Source: Caulobacter vibrioides OR37
Lineage (GTDB): Bacteria > Pseudomonadota > Alphaproteobacteria > Caulobacterales > Caulobacteraceae
Assembly: GCF_000372645.1 (NCBI RefSeq)
Contig: NZ_APMP01000021.1
Span: 16,689 to 80,688 of the forward strand
Direction: 5' to 3'
DNA length: 64,000 bases
The translations under genes were made by a program, and so were the position numbers. Numbering within the stretch: position 1 is the stretch's first letter; every line of letters begins with the position of its first letter. The notes beneath the pieces were generated by a model. The model was given only the letters and a program-made list of their open reading frames with translations. It ran no database searches and was not told where the DNA came from. Shown here in pieces: positions 36,505 through 45,143 of this stretch.

Positions 36505-36858
36505 ATGAGCACCGAACCTCAAACCATGACGCTTTTCATGCTGGTGCGGACCACGCCCGCCTGGCTGGCCCTGGCGCCGAAAGACCGCTTCGCCTTCTTC
36601 GACGCCCATATCGATCCGCTGCTGGCGGCCCAGCCGGCGGTCAAGCTGCGCTTCTACGACGCCGAGTTCTACGACGCCCGCGTCTCGGACGTGCTGGTCT
36701 GGGAAACCGCCGACCAGGCGGCCTATCGCGCGATCGTCGAGGGCCTGCGCGAGACGCCGTTCTGGGACCACTATTTCCACATCGTCGACATCATCCCGGC
36801 GATCGAGAACGCCTATGCCGACCATTACGACGCCAAGCTGATCGGCGCGGCGGCGTAA
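36505..36858 (+). CDS. darcynin-like protein
   Basis: A 117-residue single-domain protein: MTLFMLVRTTPAWLALAPKDRFAF, AVKLRFYDAEFYDARVSDVLVWE and RETPFWDHYFHIVDIIPAIENAY match the small darcynin family as I recall it, with a ferredoxin-like fold and no settled function. It sits divergent from a TetR regulator and is probably induced by that regulator's ligand. Confidence 0.75.
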   Translation: MSTEPQTMTLFMLVRTTPAWLALAPKDRFAFFDAHIDPLLAAQPAVKLRFYDAEFYDARVSDVLVWETADQAAYRAIVEGLRETPFWDHYFHIVDIIPAIENAYADHYDAKLIGAAA

Positions 36859-36865
36859 GACCTCC

Positions 36866-37789
36866 TCACGCCCGATGCCGGCGGGCCGACCACAGCACGC
36901 CGGCCAGGATCAGCACGATGGCCGCGCTCTCCAGGGGGCGCGGCCAGCGGCCCTCGCGCAGGAAGCCGTATAGCAGGGCGAACACGGTCTCGAATACGAT
37001 CAGCTGACCCGACAGCGACAGCGGCAGAAGCCGGCTGGCGGCGTTCCACAGGCCGTTGCCGATCACCGAGGCGCCGATCGCGACGGCGAAACCGACGGCC
37101 CAGAACCCTCCCCAGGCCGCGGGCGCGTGGGCCTCTCCGCCCAGCAGGAAGGCCGGGATCACCAGCACAAGCGACAGCAGACCCGTGGCGACGCCGGTCA
37201 GCAGCGACCACTCGTGGCTGTTGAACCGGGGCGTCGCGGCCAGGCGCCGGGCATTCCAGACCGCGTAGGCGGTCCACATGGACAGGGCCAACAGCGCGCC
37301 GGCGAGGCCGATCAGGGTTCGCCCCATTCCCGAGCGGCCGGCGGCCGCGAAGGCGTCGAGATTGATGCAGGCCCCGCCGGCGACGATCAGGGCCAGAGGC
37401 GCCAGCAGCCGCCGCACGGGCGTCCCCTCCCCCGGCCGCGCGCCGACCAGGGTGATGGTGACCGGCAAGAGGCCGATGATCAGCGAGGCCAGGGCCACGC
37501 CCGCGCTCTTCACCGCGATCGACAGCCCGACATAATAGATCAGGTTGCCGAGCAGGCTCAGCGCGACCAGGTCGCGCCAGTCCCGGACGGTCGTCTTGGC
37601 CATCACGGTCTTCCACGACGGCGCCAGCAGCAGGACCGAGACGAGGCCATAGGCGATGTAGCGCCCCGCCGTCATCTGCAGCGGGGTGAAGTCGGAGAGC
37701 AGCTTGGGCGCCAGGAACACCCCGCCCCAGAACGCGCCGGCGACGAGGCCGCACAGCAGGCCAAGGAGGATGTTGCGAGAGGTGTTCAT
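36866..37789 (-). CDS. DMT/EamA-type transporter
   Basis: A 307-residue inner-membrane protein with about ten helices in two EamA-like halves (LLGLLCGLVAGAFWGGVFLAPKLL at the start; GQLIVFETVFALLYGFLREGRWP in the second half). Members export amino acids or other small metabolites; the substrate is not readable. Convergent with the darcynin-like gene, 7 bases apart. Confidence 0.88.
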   Translation of the reverse strand: MNTSRNILLGLLCGLVAGAFWGGVFLAPKLLSDFTPLQMTAGRYIAYGLVSVLLLAPSWKTVMAKTTVRDWRDLVALSLLGNLIYYVGLSIAVKSAGVALASLIIGLLPVTITLVGARPGEGTPVRRLLAPLALIVAGGACINLDAFAAAGRSGMGRTLIGLAGALLALSMWTAYAVWNARRLAATPRFNSHEWSLLTGVATGLLSLVLVIPAFLLGGEAHAPAAWGGFWAVGFAVAIGASVIGNGLWNAASRLLPLSLSGQLIVFETVFALLYGFLREGRWPRPLESAAIVLILAGVLWSARRHRA

Positions 37790-37886
37790 GGGCCCGGAGT
37801 TAGCAGCTCGCGCGAAGCCTGGCTTGGCGGAAGCTCCCGGAGGTTTGGCGAAGACTCGCGACGCGACCTGTGCCTATGCTCGCGCC

Positions 37887-38186
37887 ATGAGCGAGTATGA
37901 CCCAGGCCCGGAAATCGCGCCCATCATCGGCCCTATCTCGGCGGATCGCGCGCGGGCGCTGATGCTGAACGGCGTGATGTTGATGGCGTTGCCTTCGATC
38001 CCGGCGATCTGGGTGGCGGCCAGCCTAGCCCGCAGGTTCCTGAAGGTGGGCGGCGCACAGCTAATCCACGAAGCGGTCGAGCGACCCAATCTTCTCAATG
38101 GATTTGTCCTGATCTTCGGCGGCGTCGGCTTCTTCAACCTTGGCTGGAAGCTCTTCCATCAAGGCCGGACCGCGCCACGCGCCTAG
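37887..38186 (+). CDS. small two-helix membrane protein
   Basis: A 99-residue protein with two likely membrane helices (LMALPSIPAIWVAASLA and NLLNGFVLIFGGVGFFNLGW). No recognised family. A second small membrane frame follows 8 bases later, so a two-gene unit is likely. No clear ribosome site before the ATG. Confidence 0.55.
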   Translation: MSEYDPGPEIAPIIGPISADRARALMLNGVMLMALPSIPAIWVAASLARRFLKVGGAQLIHEAVERPNLLNGFVLIFGGVGFFNLGWKLFHQGRTAPRA

Positions 38187-38194
38187 ATCATTCC

Positions 38195-38406
38195 ATGTTC
38201 CTCCAACTCGCTTTCCTTCCCACATTCGGCGTCGGCCTCGCCCAATGGGCCTTTCTGCTGCGCATCCGGCAAATCCTCGTCGAACGGCATCCGGACATTT
38301 GGCGCGCCGTCGTCGCGTCGCGGTGGAGCAAACTTGGCGCCGTACCGAGTTTCGCCTGGTCGCCTTGGCGGGCTATATCGCCGCCATGATTATCGCTGGC
38401 GACTAG
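38195..38406 (+). pseudogene. frameshifted small membrane protein gene
   Basis: One frame starts MFLQLAFLPTFGVGLAQWAF and runs to RWSKLGAV. The rest of a plausible protein, TEFRLVALAGYIAAMIIAGD, continues in another frame from about 38340, and its TAG (38404-38406) abuts the AraC gene end. Staying in the first frame gives a non-hydrophobic tail and stops at 38389. A one-base indel near 38338-38345 explains this best; it could be a real lesion or a sequencing error. Confidence 0.55.
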
Positions 38407-39134
38407 CGCCCCTTCCGCCAAGCCCCCGGCGTGACCCCGAGCGCCGCCTTCATCCGCTTGGTCAGCCCGCTCTGGTCGCCATGGCCCGTCCGGACCGCGA
38501 TCTCGGCGATCGAGAGGCGGGTGTCCGACAGCAGCCGTTGGGCCGCCCGCAACCGCGCGTCCGACAGCGCGCCATGCGGCGTCGTCCCGTAGGCCTCGGC
38601 GAAGCGGGCGAAGAAGCGGCTCGGGCTCATGCCGGCCTCGGCGGCGAGATCGCGGACGGTCAGGGACTGGTCGTAACGCGCCTCGATCATCGCCATGGCG
38701 CGGACCAGGCGCGGGTCGACCTTCGGCGGGGCCGCCGACAGGCCGCGCAGCAGCAGCGGGGTCCAGAGGCGGGCGACGCCGGCCTCGATCGCGCCGGGCG
38801 TCTCGCCGGCCAGATAGTCCAGCAGGCCGCGCACGGCGCCGGTGACGGGAGCGAAGGGCCGATCGCGCAGGTGTTCGAACGGCTCCATCAGCGCGCCGCC
38901 GATGTCGGCGACCACGAACAGGTTCTCGCCGGAGGCGGCGAAGGCGTGCCGGGCGCCCGGCGCAACCACGGCGGCGCGTCCCGGATCAACCCGTCCGCCC
39001 CGGCCGTCGATCTCCATCTCCAGCACGCCCCGGCGCGGCAGCACGATCTGGTCGAAGACGTGGGCGTGCGGCGGCGCGTCCTCGCCATAACGGCGGAACG
39101 ACAGCTCGGCGGGGGCGGTCAGGTCGTGGCCCAT
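38403..39134 (-). CDS. AraC-family transcriptional regulator
   Basis: A 243-residue regulator. The N-terminal cupin-like sensing domain (HAHVFDQIVLPRRGVLEMEI) and two C-terminal helix-turn-helices (SLTVRDLAAEAGMSPSRFFARFAEAYG and LSIAEIAVRTGHGDQSGLTKRMKAALGVTPGAWR) are complete. The GVTPGAWR end is typical. Target unknown. Its stop shares a CTAG with the convergent frameshifted gene. Confidence 0.92.
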   Translation of the reverse strand: MGHDLTAPAELSFRRYGEDAPPHAHVFDQIVLPRRGVLEMEIDGRGGRVDPGRAAVVAPGARHAFAASGENLFVVADIGGALMEPFEHLRDRPFAPVTGAVRGLLDYLAGETPGAIEAGVARLWTPLLLRGLSAAPPKVDPRLVRAMAMIEARYDQSLTVRDLAAEAGMSPSRFFARFAEAYGTTPHGALSDARLRAAQRLLSDTRLSIAEIAVRTGHGDQSGLTKRMKAALGVTPGAWRKGR

Positions 39135-39152
39135 GGGGCCACCATAGCGCGG

Positions 39153-39617
39153 TCAGCCGTGACCGGGCAGCGCCAACGGCTCCGAAGCGTCGGCGACCAG
39201 GCGGCGGGCCTGTTCGAGCGCCGCGTCGATGTCGTTCTCGATGAACTCGACCTCGAGATCGGTCAGCGGGTGCGGCGCGGCGATGACGTTGCGCAGATAG
39301 GCGCGGCGCTCGGGGCCGGTCATGGCCCACCAGCCGACCGTGTGGCCTTCCTCGATCACCGCGTCGCCCATGGCCAGCAGGTCGTCGGTGTCGAAGATCG
39401 GCTGGCCGGGCTTTTCCGGAAACCACTGGCCGTCGTCCGGCAGGGCCTGGTCCAGCTGCCGCAGCAGGGCCGCCAGCCACGGGCTGATCAGCAGGGGCTT
39501 CTCGTAGCCGTCGCCGAACTTGGCGCGCAGCAACAGGTCGTAGAGCAGCTCCAGCCCCGCGTCGCCGTGGAAGGTGACGGTCTTGGCCTCGGGATCGAAC
39601 TTGAAGACGTCGGGCAT
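39153..39617 (-). CDS. hypothetical acidic protein
   Basis: A 154-residue soluble protein with PDVFKFDPEAKTVTFHGDAGLELLYDLLLRAKFGDGYEKPLLISP and a helical end. No family recognised. The start at 39617 is chosen because the longer frame runs back into a palindromic repeat. It is followed 18 bases later by the AraC gene on the same strand. Confidence 0.65.
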   Translation of the reverse strand: MPDVFKFDPEAKTVTFHGDAGLELLYDLLLRAKFGDGYEKPLLISPWLAALLRQLDQALPDDGQWFPEKPGQPIFDTDDLLAMGDAVIEEGHTVGWWAMTGPERRAYLRNVIAAPHPLTDLEVEFIENDIDAALEQARRLVADASEPLALPGHG

Positions 39618-39684
39618 GGGGACTCTCTGGGGCGGGCGCCCTTCATAACGTCCGAACGCGACGTTTTCATCTAAGCTGGCGGAG

Positions 39685-39788
39685 AGCGCCCCCTCCCCCG
39701 CCGCGCGAGGGAGTATGGAGCCGTTCCTCCTCACCCGTGAAACGGGGGAGGTGGCGCGAGGCGAAGCCTCGTGACGGAGGGGGCGCTT
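39685..39788. repeat. long palindromic repeat, AGCGCCCCCTCC family
   Basis: Outer arms AGCGCCCCCTCC and GGAGGGGGCGCT are inverted, with inner CCTCCTCACC and AACGGGGGAGGTGGCGCGAG parts, very like 4998-5121. It ends 14 bases before the lysC stop. Confidence 0.85.
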
Positions 39789-39802
39789 CCCTCCGTCGTC
39801 AA

Positions 39803-41050
39803 TCAGAGCTGATCCAGCCCGTACACCGCGTGCAGGGCGCGGACGGCCAGCTCGGTGTAGGCCGCGTCGATCAGGACCGAGATCTTGATCTCCGAGGTCG
39901 AGATGACCTGGATGTTGATGTTCTTCTCGGCCAGGGCCGCGAACATCGACTGGGCGACGCCGGCGTGCGAACGCATCCCGACGCCGATCACCGAGACCTT
40001 GGCGACGTCCTCGTTGACCGCGACGTCCTCGAAGCCGATCTCGGTCTTGGCGGCCTGGACGATCTCGACCGCGCGGGCGGCGTCACGCTTGCCGACCGTG
40101 AATTCCATGTTCGCCGTGGCGTTGGTGCGCGCGCGCGACTGCACGATCATGTCGACATTGACGTTGGCGTCGGCCAGGCGTCCGAAGATCTGCGAGGACA
40201 CGCCCGGATGGTCGGGCAGGCCCAGCAGGGTGATCTTGGCTTCGTCGCGGCTGTAGGCGACGCCCGAGACGATGCGCTTTTCCATGATTTCTTCCTCGTC
40301 GCAGACGATCGTACCTTGTCCGGGCGCTTCCCCGGGTTCGACGAAACTCGACAGCACCCGCACCGGCACGCGATGGGCCATGGCCATCTCGACCGAGCGG
40401 GTCTGCAGCACCTTGGCCCCCAGCGAGGCCATTTCAAGCATCTCTTCGTAGCTGATCTTGGCCAGGCGCTTGGCCTTGCTCTCGATCCGCGGATCGGTCG
40501 TGTAGACCCCGTCCACGTCCGTATAGATGTCGCAGTCGCCCTTCACGGCGGCGGCGATCGCCACGGCCGAGGTGTCCGAGCCGCCCCGGCCCAGGGTAGT
40601 GATGCGGCGGTTCGGCGTGACGCCCTGGAAGCCGGCGATCACGGCGATCTCGCCGTTGGCGAAGCAGGCTTCGAGGTTCTCCGGCGGGATCTCCTCGATC
40701 CGCGCGCGGCCGTGGGCCTCGTCGGTGATGATCGGCACCTGCCAGCCCAGGAACGAGCGGGCCTTGTGGCCCATGTTGCGCAGGGTCATGGCCAGCAGGC
40801 CGGCGGTCACCTGTTCGCCCGAGGCGACGACGGCGTCGTACTCGTCGTCCGACTCCGGCAGACCTTGCGCGGCGCGGCCGGCGCCGTCGGTCCAGGCGAC
40901 CAGCTCGTTGGTCTTGCCCGACATGGCCGAGACGACCACCGCGACCTGCTTACCCGTGGCGACCTCGGCGGCGACCAGGCGCGCCACACGGCGGATGCGC
41001 TCCAGGTCGGCCACCGACGTGCCGCCGAACTTCATCACCAGACGTGACAC
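39803..41050 (-). CDS. lysC: aspartate kinase
   Basis: Aspartokinase phosphorylates aspartate, the first step to lysine, threonine, methionine and diaminopimelate. The 415-residue protein begins MSRLVMKFGGTSVADLERI, has the kinase core with GFQGVTPNRRITTLGRGGSDTSAVAIA, and ends with paired ACT domains that give feedback control. The GTG at 41050 is favoured; an ATG at 41035 would remove five residues before the conserved MKFGGTSV. Stop codon near a palindromic repeat. Confidence 0.95.
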   Translation of the reverse strand: MSRLVMKFGGTSVADLERIRRVARLVAAEVATGKQVAVVVSAMSGKTNELVAWTDGAGRAAQGLPESDDEYDAVVASGEQVTAGLLAMTLRNMGHKARSFLGWQVPIITDEAHGRARIEEIPPENLEACFANGEIAVIAGFQGVTPNRRITTLGRGGSDTSAVAIAAAVKGDCDIYTDVDGVYTTDPRIESKAKRLAKISYEEMLEMASLGAKVLQTRSVEMAMAHRVPVRVLSSFVEPGEAPGQGTIVCDEEEIMEKRIVSGVAYSRDEAKITLLGLPDHPGVSSQIFGRLADANVNVDMIVQSRARTNATANMEFTVGKRDAARAVEIVQAAKTEIGFEDVAVNEDVAKVSVIGVGMRSHAGVAQSMFAALAEKNINIQVISTSEIKISVLIDAAYTELAVRALHAVYGLDQL

Positions 41051-41219
41051 GTCCCCGGTACCTCGACACTTGGTTATTTCTTGCGCCCGCGCGGCCGGAT
41101 CGCTCCCCCACGCGCAAGCGAAGCGCCTTCTAACGGCGAGACGGCGCAACGGCAATGTCGCGCGGCCGTCTTTTTTGTCCGACCGTGGCGCGACGGGCCC
41201 GGCGTGATAGACAGATCGC

Positions 41220-41984
41220 ATGACCGACGCAGCGCCCTCCCCCGCCGCCCCCTCCTGGAGCATCGACCCGGCCGACGTGGCGCGGTTCTCGGCGATCGCC
41301 GCCGAGTGGTGGGATCCGAAGGGCAAGTTCGCGCCGCTGCACGTGTTCAATCCCTGCCGCCTGACCTTCATTCGCGAGCAGGCCCTGGAGCGGTTCGATC
41401 GCGACGGCTCCGCGAACGCCCCGTTCGAGGGTCTTTCCCTCCTGGACATAGGCTGCGGCGGCGGGCTGCTCAGCGAGCCGATGGCGCGGCTGGGCTTTTC
41501 GGTCACCGCGATCGACGCCTCGGAAAAGAACATCAAGACCGCCGCGACCCACGCTTCCGAACAGGGTCTCGAGATCGCCTATCGTCCCGCCACCGCCGAG
41601 CAGCTGCTGGCCGAGGGCGCGGGTCCCTTCGACGTCGTCCTGACCATGGAAGTCATCGAGCACGTCGCCGATCCGGGCGAGTTCCTGCGCACCTGCGCGC
41701 GGCTGCTGAAGCCGGGCGGCCTGATGATCGTCGCGACGCTGAACCGCACCCTCAAGGCCCTGGCCCTGGCCAAGATCGGCGCCGAGTACGTGCTGCGTTG
41801 GGTGCCGCCCGGCACGCACGACTGGAAGCAGTTCCTCAAGCCCGAAGAGCTGCGCGCCTTCCTGGCCGGCGAACCGGTCGAGACGCACGGCCCGTTCGGC
41901 GTGACGTACAATCCCCTGACCGGCCGCTGGGGCCGCTCGACCGATGTCGACATCAACTACATGATGACCGTCACCAAGGGTTGA
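41220..41984 (+). CDS. ubiG: ubiquinone biosynthesis O-methyltransferase UbiG
   Basis: UbiG carries out the two O-methylations of ubiquinone synthesis. The 254-residue protein has the family N-terminus with [24 protein letters not shown], the SAM motif [30 protein letters not shown], and the membrane-associating [19 protein letters not shown]. Divergent from lysC, a linkage I recall from other alphaproteobacteria. Confidence 0.95.
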   Translation: MTDAAPSPAAPSWSIDPADVARFSAIAAEWWDPKGKFAPLHVFNPCRLTFIREQALERFDRDGSANAPFEGLSLLDIGCGGGLLSEPMARLGFSVTAIDASEKNIKTAATHASEQGLEIAYRPATAEQLLAEGAGPFDVVLTMEVIEHVADPGEFLRTCARLLKPGGLMIVATLNRTLKALALAKIGAEYVLRWVPPGTHDWKQFLKPEELRAFLAGEPVETHGPFGVTYNPLTGRWGRSTDVDINYMMTVTKG

Positions 41985-42082
41985 GTCCCACGGATTCCGG
42001 GAACTTCACCCTCGCGCGGGCTTTACCTCCGCGCAGGGACTTGAACCCGGATTGACGGCTCGTGTCGGGGTCGGACGTCGAT

Positions 42083-42099
42083 CCGTTCTAAGGGAACGG
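42083..42099 (+). promoter_or_regulatory. hairpin overlapping the ribosome-binding region
   Basis: CCGTTC-TAAGG-GAACGG forms a perfect 6-base stem directly before GGAG and the ATG at 42110. The stem includes part of the purine-rich ribosome site, so folding could limit translation. Confidence 0.45.
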
Positions 42100-42109
42100 A
42101 GAAAACACC

Positions 42110-43102
42110 ATGACTTCCAAGAGCTTGGCCATCGGCCTGGCCGCCACGGCCGCGCTGAGCGCCTTCGCGCCGGCCTTCGCCCAGGACGGCTACCAGCAGA
42201 ATCTGCGGGCCTATGACAACCAGCGCGCCAACTACGACGAACGCGTCAGCGAATATCAGGACCGCCAGGCCGCCTATGAGCGCGACCGCGCCGCCTACCT
42301 GAGGGCGCGCGACGACTATGACCGCCGCCATGGCGTCGGCGCCTACGACCGGCGCTATCCCAGCTACGCCCAACGCTACCGCGTCGCCCAATACCGCGAC
42401 AGCGCCGCCTACTATTCCGAGCAGGCCGACTTCGAACGGGCCCGCGCGAATTACGAGCGCGCCCGCTACGACTACGACCGCCGTTACGGCGACGGCGCCT
42501 ATGATCGCCGCCACCCCGACGAGGCCGATCGCTTCCGCGTCAGCGGCGTGAGCACCGCCGGCGGCTATGACGACCAATGGCGCCGTGACCGCGATCGCTA
42601 TTTCGCCGCCCGCGACGACTATGACCGCCGCCACTACGCCGGCGCCTACGATCGCCGCTATCCGGGCGAGGCCAGCCGCTACGCCAACCCGCCCTATGCC
42701 GGCGCCTACAGCATCGACACCAGCGCCAATGTCGCCAATCCGTGCCGCCAGGACGCCAAGCGCAACGCCACGGTCGGCGGGGTGATCGGGGCCCTGGCCG
42801 GCGCGGCCCTGGGCTCGAACGTGGCGGCTCGCAACGCCAAGCCCGAAGGCACGGTGCTGGGCGCTCTGGTCGGCGCGGGCGTCGGCGCGGCGGTCGGCAA
42901 CGCCTCGGCCAAGTGCGACACGCGCGGCAACTACTGGACCTACGAGCAGACCCAGCCCTACCGCTATGGCGACGGCCGCTACGCCGACGCCAGCGAGCGC
43001 TGCCGCCTGGCGCCGGCTCCGACCGAATACAATGGCCGCGTCGAAACCCGCTATGTGCGGGTGTGCCCCGACGCCGACGGCCGCTACCGCGTCGAAAGCT
43101 GA
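42110..43102 (+). CDS. exported protein with YDRR repeats and a glycine zipper
   Basis: A 330-residue protein. A signal peptide (about 1-24) is followed by three copies of a 19-residue unit of the form ARDDYDRRHGVGAYDRRYP (66-84, 118-136, 167-185) spaced about 50 residues apart, then a glycine-zipper pair (223-264), and a Cys-containing C-terminal domain (CDTRGNYWTYEQTQPY to RVCPDADGRY). Four Cys in the C-terminal third may form disulfides. Probably an outer-membrane surface protein; function unknown. Confidence 0.8.
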   Translation: MTSKSLAIGLAATAALSAFAPAFAQDGYQQNLRAYDNQRANYDERVSEYQDRQAAYERDRAAYLRARDDYDRRHGVGAYDRRYPSYAQRYRVAQYRDSAAYYSEQADFERARANYERARYDYDRRYGDGAYDRRHPDEADRFRVSGVSTAGGYDDQWRRDRDRYFAARDDYDRRHYAGAYDRRYPGEASRYANPPYAGAYSIDTSANVANPCRQDAKRNATVGGVIGALAGAALGSNVAARNAKPEGTVLGALVGAGVGAAVGNASAKCDTRGNYWTYEQTQPYRYGDGRYADASERCRLAPAPTEYNGRVETRYVRVCPDADGRYRVES

Positions 43103-43212
43103 TCACGACCGATTTCCTCTGACGGTCGCGTTTCCGACTTTACCGGAAACCGGCCGCCAGCTTGGGCGTTAGTTCGCCGAGGGATCGAACAAGAACACGT
43201 GGAGAGCTCGTC

Positions 43213-43512
43213 ATGCGCGCCCGCCTGAAAGCCATCATCCTGGCCACCGCCGTCGGCTTCACCGTCAGCAGCCTGGCCGTCACCGCCGCCGACGCCCAGA
43301 GCCGTCGCTACCGCGTCATGGTCTGCGACAAGTCCAAGGCCAAGAACGGCGCGATCATCGGCGGCCTGTCCGGCGCTCTGCTCGGCAACGCCGTCGCCGG
43401 CCATGGCGCCCGCACCGAAGGCACCTTGCTAGGCGGCGCCGTCGGCGCCGTCGCCGGTCACGAGATCGGCAAGAGCAAGCGCAAGTGCCACTACGAGTAC
43501 CGGTATCGGTAA
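43213..43512 (+). CDS. small exported glycine-zipper protein
   Basis: A 99-residue protein with a signal peptide (about 1-29), a Cys (VMVCDKSKAK), a glycine-zipper hairpin (GAIIGGLSGALLGNAVAG and GTLLGGAVGAVAGHEIG), and a short basic tail ending HYEYRYR. It resembles the glycine-zipper part of the 330-residue neighbour upstream, suggesting related roles at the outer membrane. A strong terminator follows at 43539. Confidence 0.78.
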   Translation: MRARLKAIILATAVGFTVSSLAVTAADAQSRRYRVMVCDKSKAKNGAIIGGLSGALLGNAVAGHGARTEGTLLGGAVGAVAGHEIGKSKRKCHYEYRYR

Positions 43513-43538
43513 GGCTTAGACGCCTTCGCCGTTTCAAG

Positions 43539-43568
43539 GGCGCCGGACGCGAGTCCGGCGCCTTTTTT
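43539..43568 (+). terminator. strong intrinsic terminator
   Basis: GGCGCCGGAC-GCGA-GTCCGGCGCC is a perfect 10-base stem with a tetraloop, followed by six T. It ends the glycine-zipper transcript, and may also act on the convergent DUF1178 operon. Confidence 0.9.
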
Positions 43569-43575
43569 GATGGCC

Positions 43576-44010
43576 TCAGTTCACGTCCGTCTTCTTCGGC
43601 GCGGCCAGCGGCAGCGGGGCGACGTTGACTCCGTCCTCGACCAGGGCCTTGACCTCGGTGGGCGAGGCCTCGCCGTAGATGCCGCGTTCCTCGGACTTGC
43701 CCTCGTGGATGGCGCGGGCCTCCTTGGCGAAGGCGTCGCCGACATAGTCGAAGTTTTCCTCGACGTGCCGGCGCACCTCGCCCATGGCCGCCATCATCAT
43801 CTCGCGCATCTTCGGATCGACCGGCGGCGCGGCGCGTTGGGCCTTGGTGCCGGCGACGGCCGGGGCCATGATCCGCTTGGAAACGCCGCGCGAGCCGCAG
43901 ACCGGGCACTCGACCAGGCCGCGCGCGGCCTGGTCGTCATAGTCGGCCGACGAGCCGAACCAGCCCTCGAATTCATGAGCCGCGTCGCACTGAAGCGCGT
44001 ACTTGATCAT
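43576..44010 (-). CDS. DUF1178 family protein
   Basis: A 144-residue protein. MIKYALQCDAAHEFEGWFGSSADYD, the CPVCGSRGVSKRIMAPAV zinc-ribbon-like CxxC, and EERGIYGEAS are characteristic of DUF1178, function unknown. It is the last gene of the comF-grxC-nitrilase-DUF1178 run, which I recall as conserved in alphaproteobacteria. Confidence 0.92.
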   Translation of the reverse strand: MIKYALQCDAAHEFEGWFGSSADYDDQAARGLVECPVCGSRGVSKRIMAPAVAGTKAQRAAPPVDPKMREMMMAAMGEVRRHVEENFDYVGDAFAKEARAIHEGKSEERGIYGEASPTEVKALVEDGVNVAPLPLAAPKKTDVN

Positions 44011-44020
44011 GGCGCCAGGA

Positions 44021-44863
44021 TCAGGACTTTCGCGGCCCGACGAAAGGCCGGGCGTTCTGGAGGACCGGGATCGCCGCCCGCGCCGAGAGCGCGGCGGGCA
44101 GATCGAGGTCGGCCATCAGCACGCCAGGCTCGTCGTGGTCAAGCTTGGCGATGATCTCGCCCCAGGGACCGACGACGATCGAGCGGCCCCAGGTGCCGCG
44201 GCCGTCCTCGTGGAAGCCGCCCTGGGCGGCGGCGATCACGAACGACCCCGTCTCGATGGCGCGGGCGCGCAGCAGCACGTCCCAGTGGGCCTCGCCGGTG
44301 GGACGGGTGAAGGCGGCCGGCGCCGTCAGCACCGTCGCCCCGGCCAGGGCGAGGGCGCGGTGCAGCGCGGGGAAGCGCATGTCGTAACAGATGGTCAGAC
44401 CAAACCTGGCCAGCGGCGTGTCGACGACCACCGCGGCGTCGCCCGGCGTGTAGGTGGCCGATTCTCGCGCCGTCTCGCCGGTGGGCAGGTCGACGTCGAA
44501 CATGTGCAGCTTGTCGTAGGTCGCCACGATCGCGCCGGTCGGGTCGATCACGACCTGGCGGTTGGCGGCTTTTCCGTCCTCGCGGCGAACCAGCGCCGAA
44601 CCGATGTCGATCCAGGTCCCGGTCTCGGCCGCGATCTCGCGCAGGCCGTTGACGACCGGATCGTCCTCGAGGGCGGTCAGGGTCGGCAACAGCTTGGACC
44701 GGTCCCGCTGCAGAACGTTCGTACACTCCGGCGTCAGCACGAACTGGGCGCCCTCGGCGATCGCCTGGCGCACGAGCGGCGCGACATGGGCCAGCGCGGC
44801 GGCGTGGGTCGCCGGCGTGCGGGTCTGGATCAGGCCGACGCGAAGGGACGTCGATGCGCTCAT
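44021..44863 (-). CDS. carbon-nitrogen hydrolase (Nit-type amidase)
   Basis: A 280-residue nitrilase-superfamily amidase. The Glu-Lys-Cys triad is visible in FVLTPECTNVL, YDKLHMFDVDLP and LTICYDMRFP. Nit1/Nit2 proteins repair deaminated glutathione, which fits its coupling to the glutaredoxin gene. Start overlaps the grxC stop by 4 bases (44860-44863). Confidence 0.92.
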   Translation of the reverse strand: MSASTSLRVGLIQTRTPATHAAALAHVAPLVRQAIAEGAQFVLTPECTNVLQRDRSKLLPTLTALEDDPVVNGLREIAAETGTWIDIGSALVRREDGKAANRQVVIDPTGAIVATYDKLHMFDVDLPTGETARESATYTPGDAAVVVDTPLARFGLTICYDMRFPALHRALALAGATVLTAPAAFTRPTGEAHWDVLLRARAIETGSFVIAAAQGGFHEDGRGTWGRSIVVGPWGEIIAKLDHDEPGVLMADLDLPAALSARAAIPVLQNARPFVGPRKS

Positions 44864-45114
44864 GCGGTCAGCAGGCCGTCCAGCTTGCCCTCGGCGTCCA
44901 GGGCCATCAGGTCGTCGCAGCCGCCGATGTGCTGGTCGCCGACGAAGATCTGCGGGAAGGTGTTGCGGCCCGAGCGCTGCATCATCTCCTGGCGCAAGGC
45001 CGGGTCCATGCCGGCCTCGATCTCGGTGAAGTCGGCGCCCTTTTCGCTCAGCAGCGCCAGGGCGCGCGCGCAGTAGGGGCAGAACGGGCGGGTGTAGATG
45101 GTGACGTGGGCCAT
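44860..45114 (-). CDS. grxC: glutaredoxin 3
   Basis: An 84-residue dithiol glutaredoxin: TIYTRPFCPYCARAL with the CPYC active site, NTFPQIFVGDQHIGGCDDL with the cis-Pro and glutathione-binding GG. It reduces protein and glutathione disulfides. Overlaps the nitrilase start, suggesting translational coupling. Confidence 0.95.
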   Translation of the reverse strand: MAHVTIYTRPFCPYCARALALLSEKGADFTEIEAGMDPALRQEMMQRSGRNTFPQIFVGDQHIGGCDDLMALDAEGKLDGLLTA

Positions 45115-45143
45115 GCGCCTGACTCGTGAGGGTTACGAGGTCC

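Noticed and set aside
41140..41176. GACGGC...GCCGTC stem followed by six T on the plus strand, before ubiG
   Set aside because: Only 6-base arms with a 19-base loop, and no plus-strand gene lies upstream to be terminated. A leader attenuator is possible but unsupported.
42036..42048. GGGTTCAAGTCCC on the minus strand, like a tRNA T-arm
   Set aside because: The flanks do not form an acceptor stem, D-arm or anticodon arm, and the T-stem itself has a mismatch. Probably chance.
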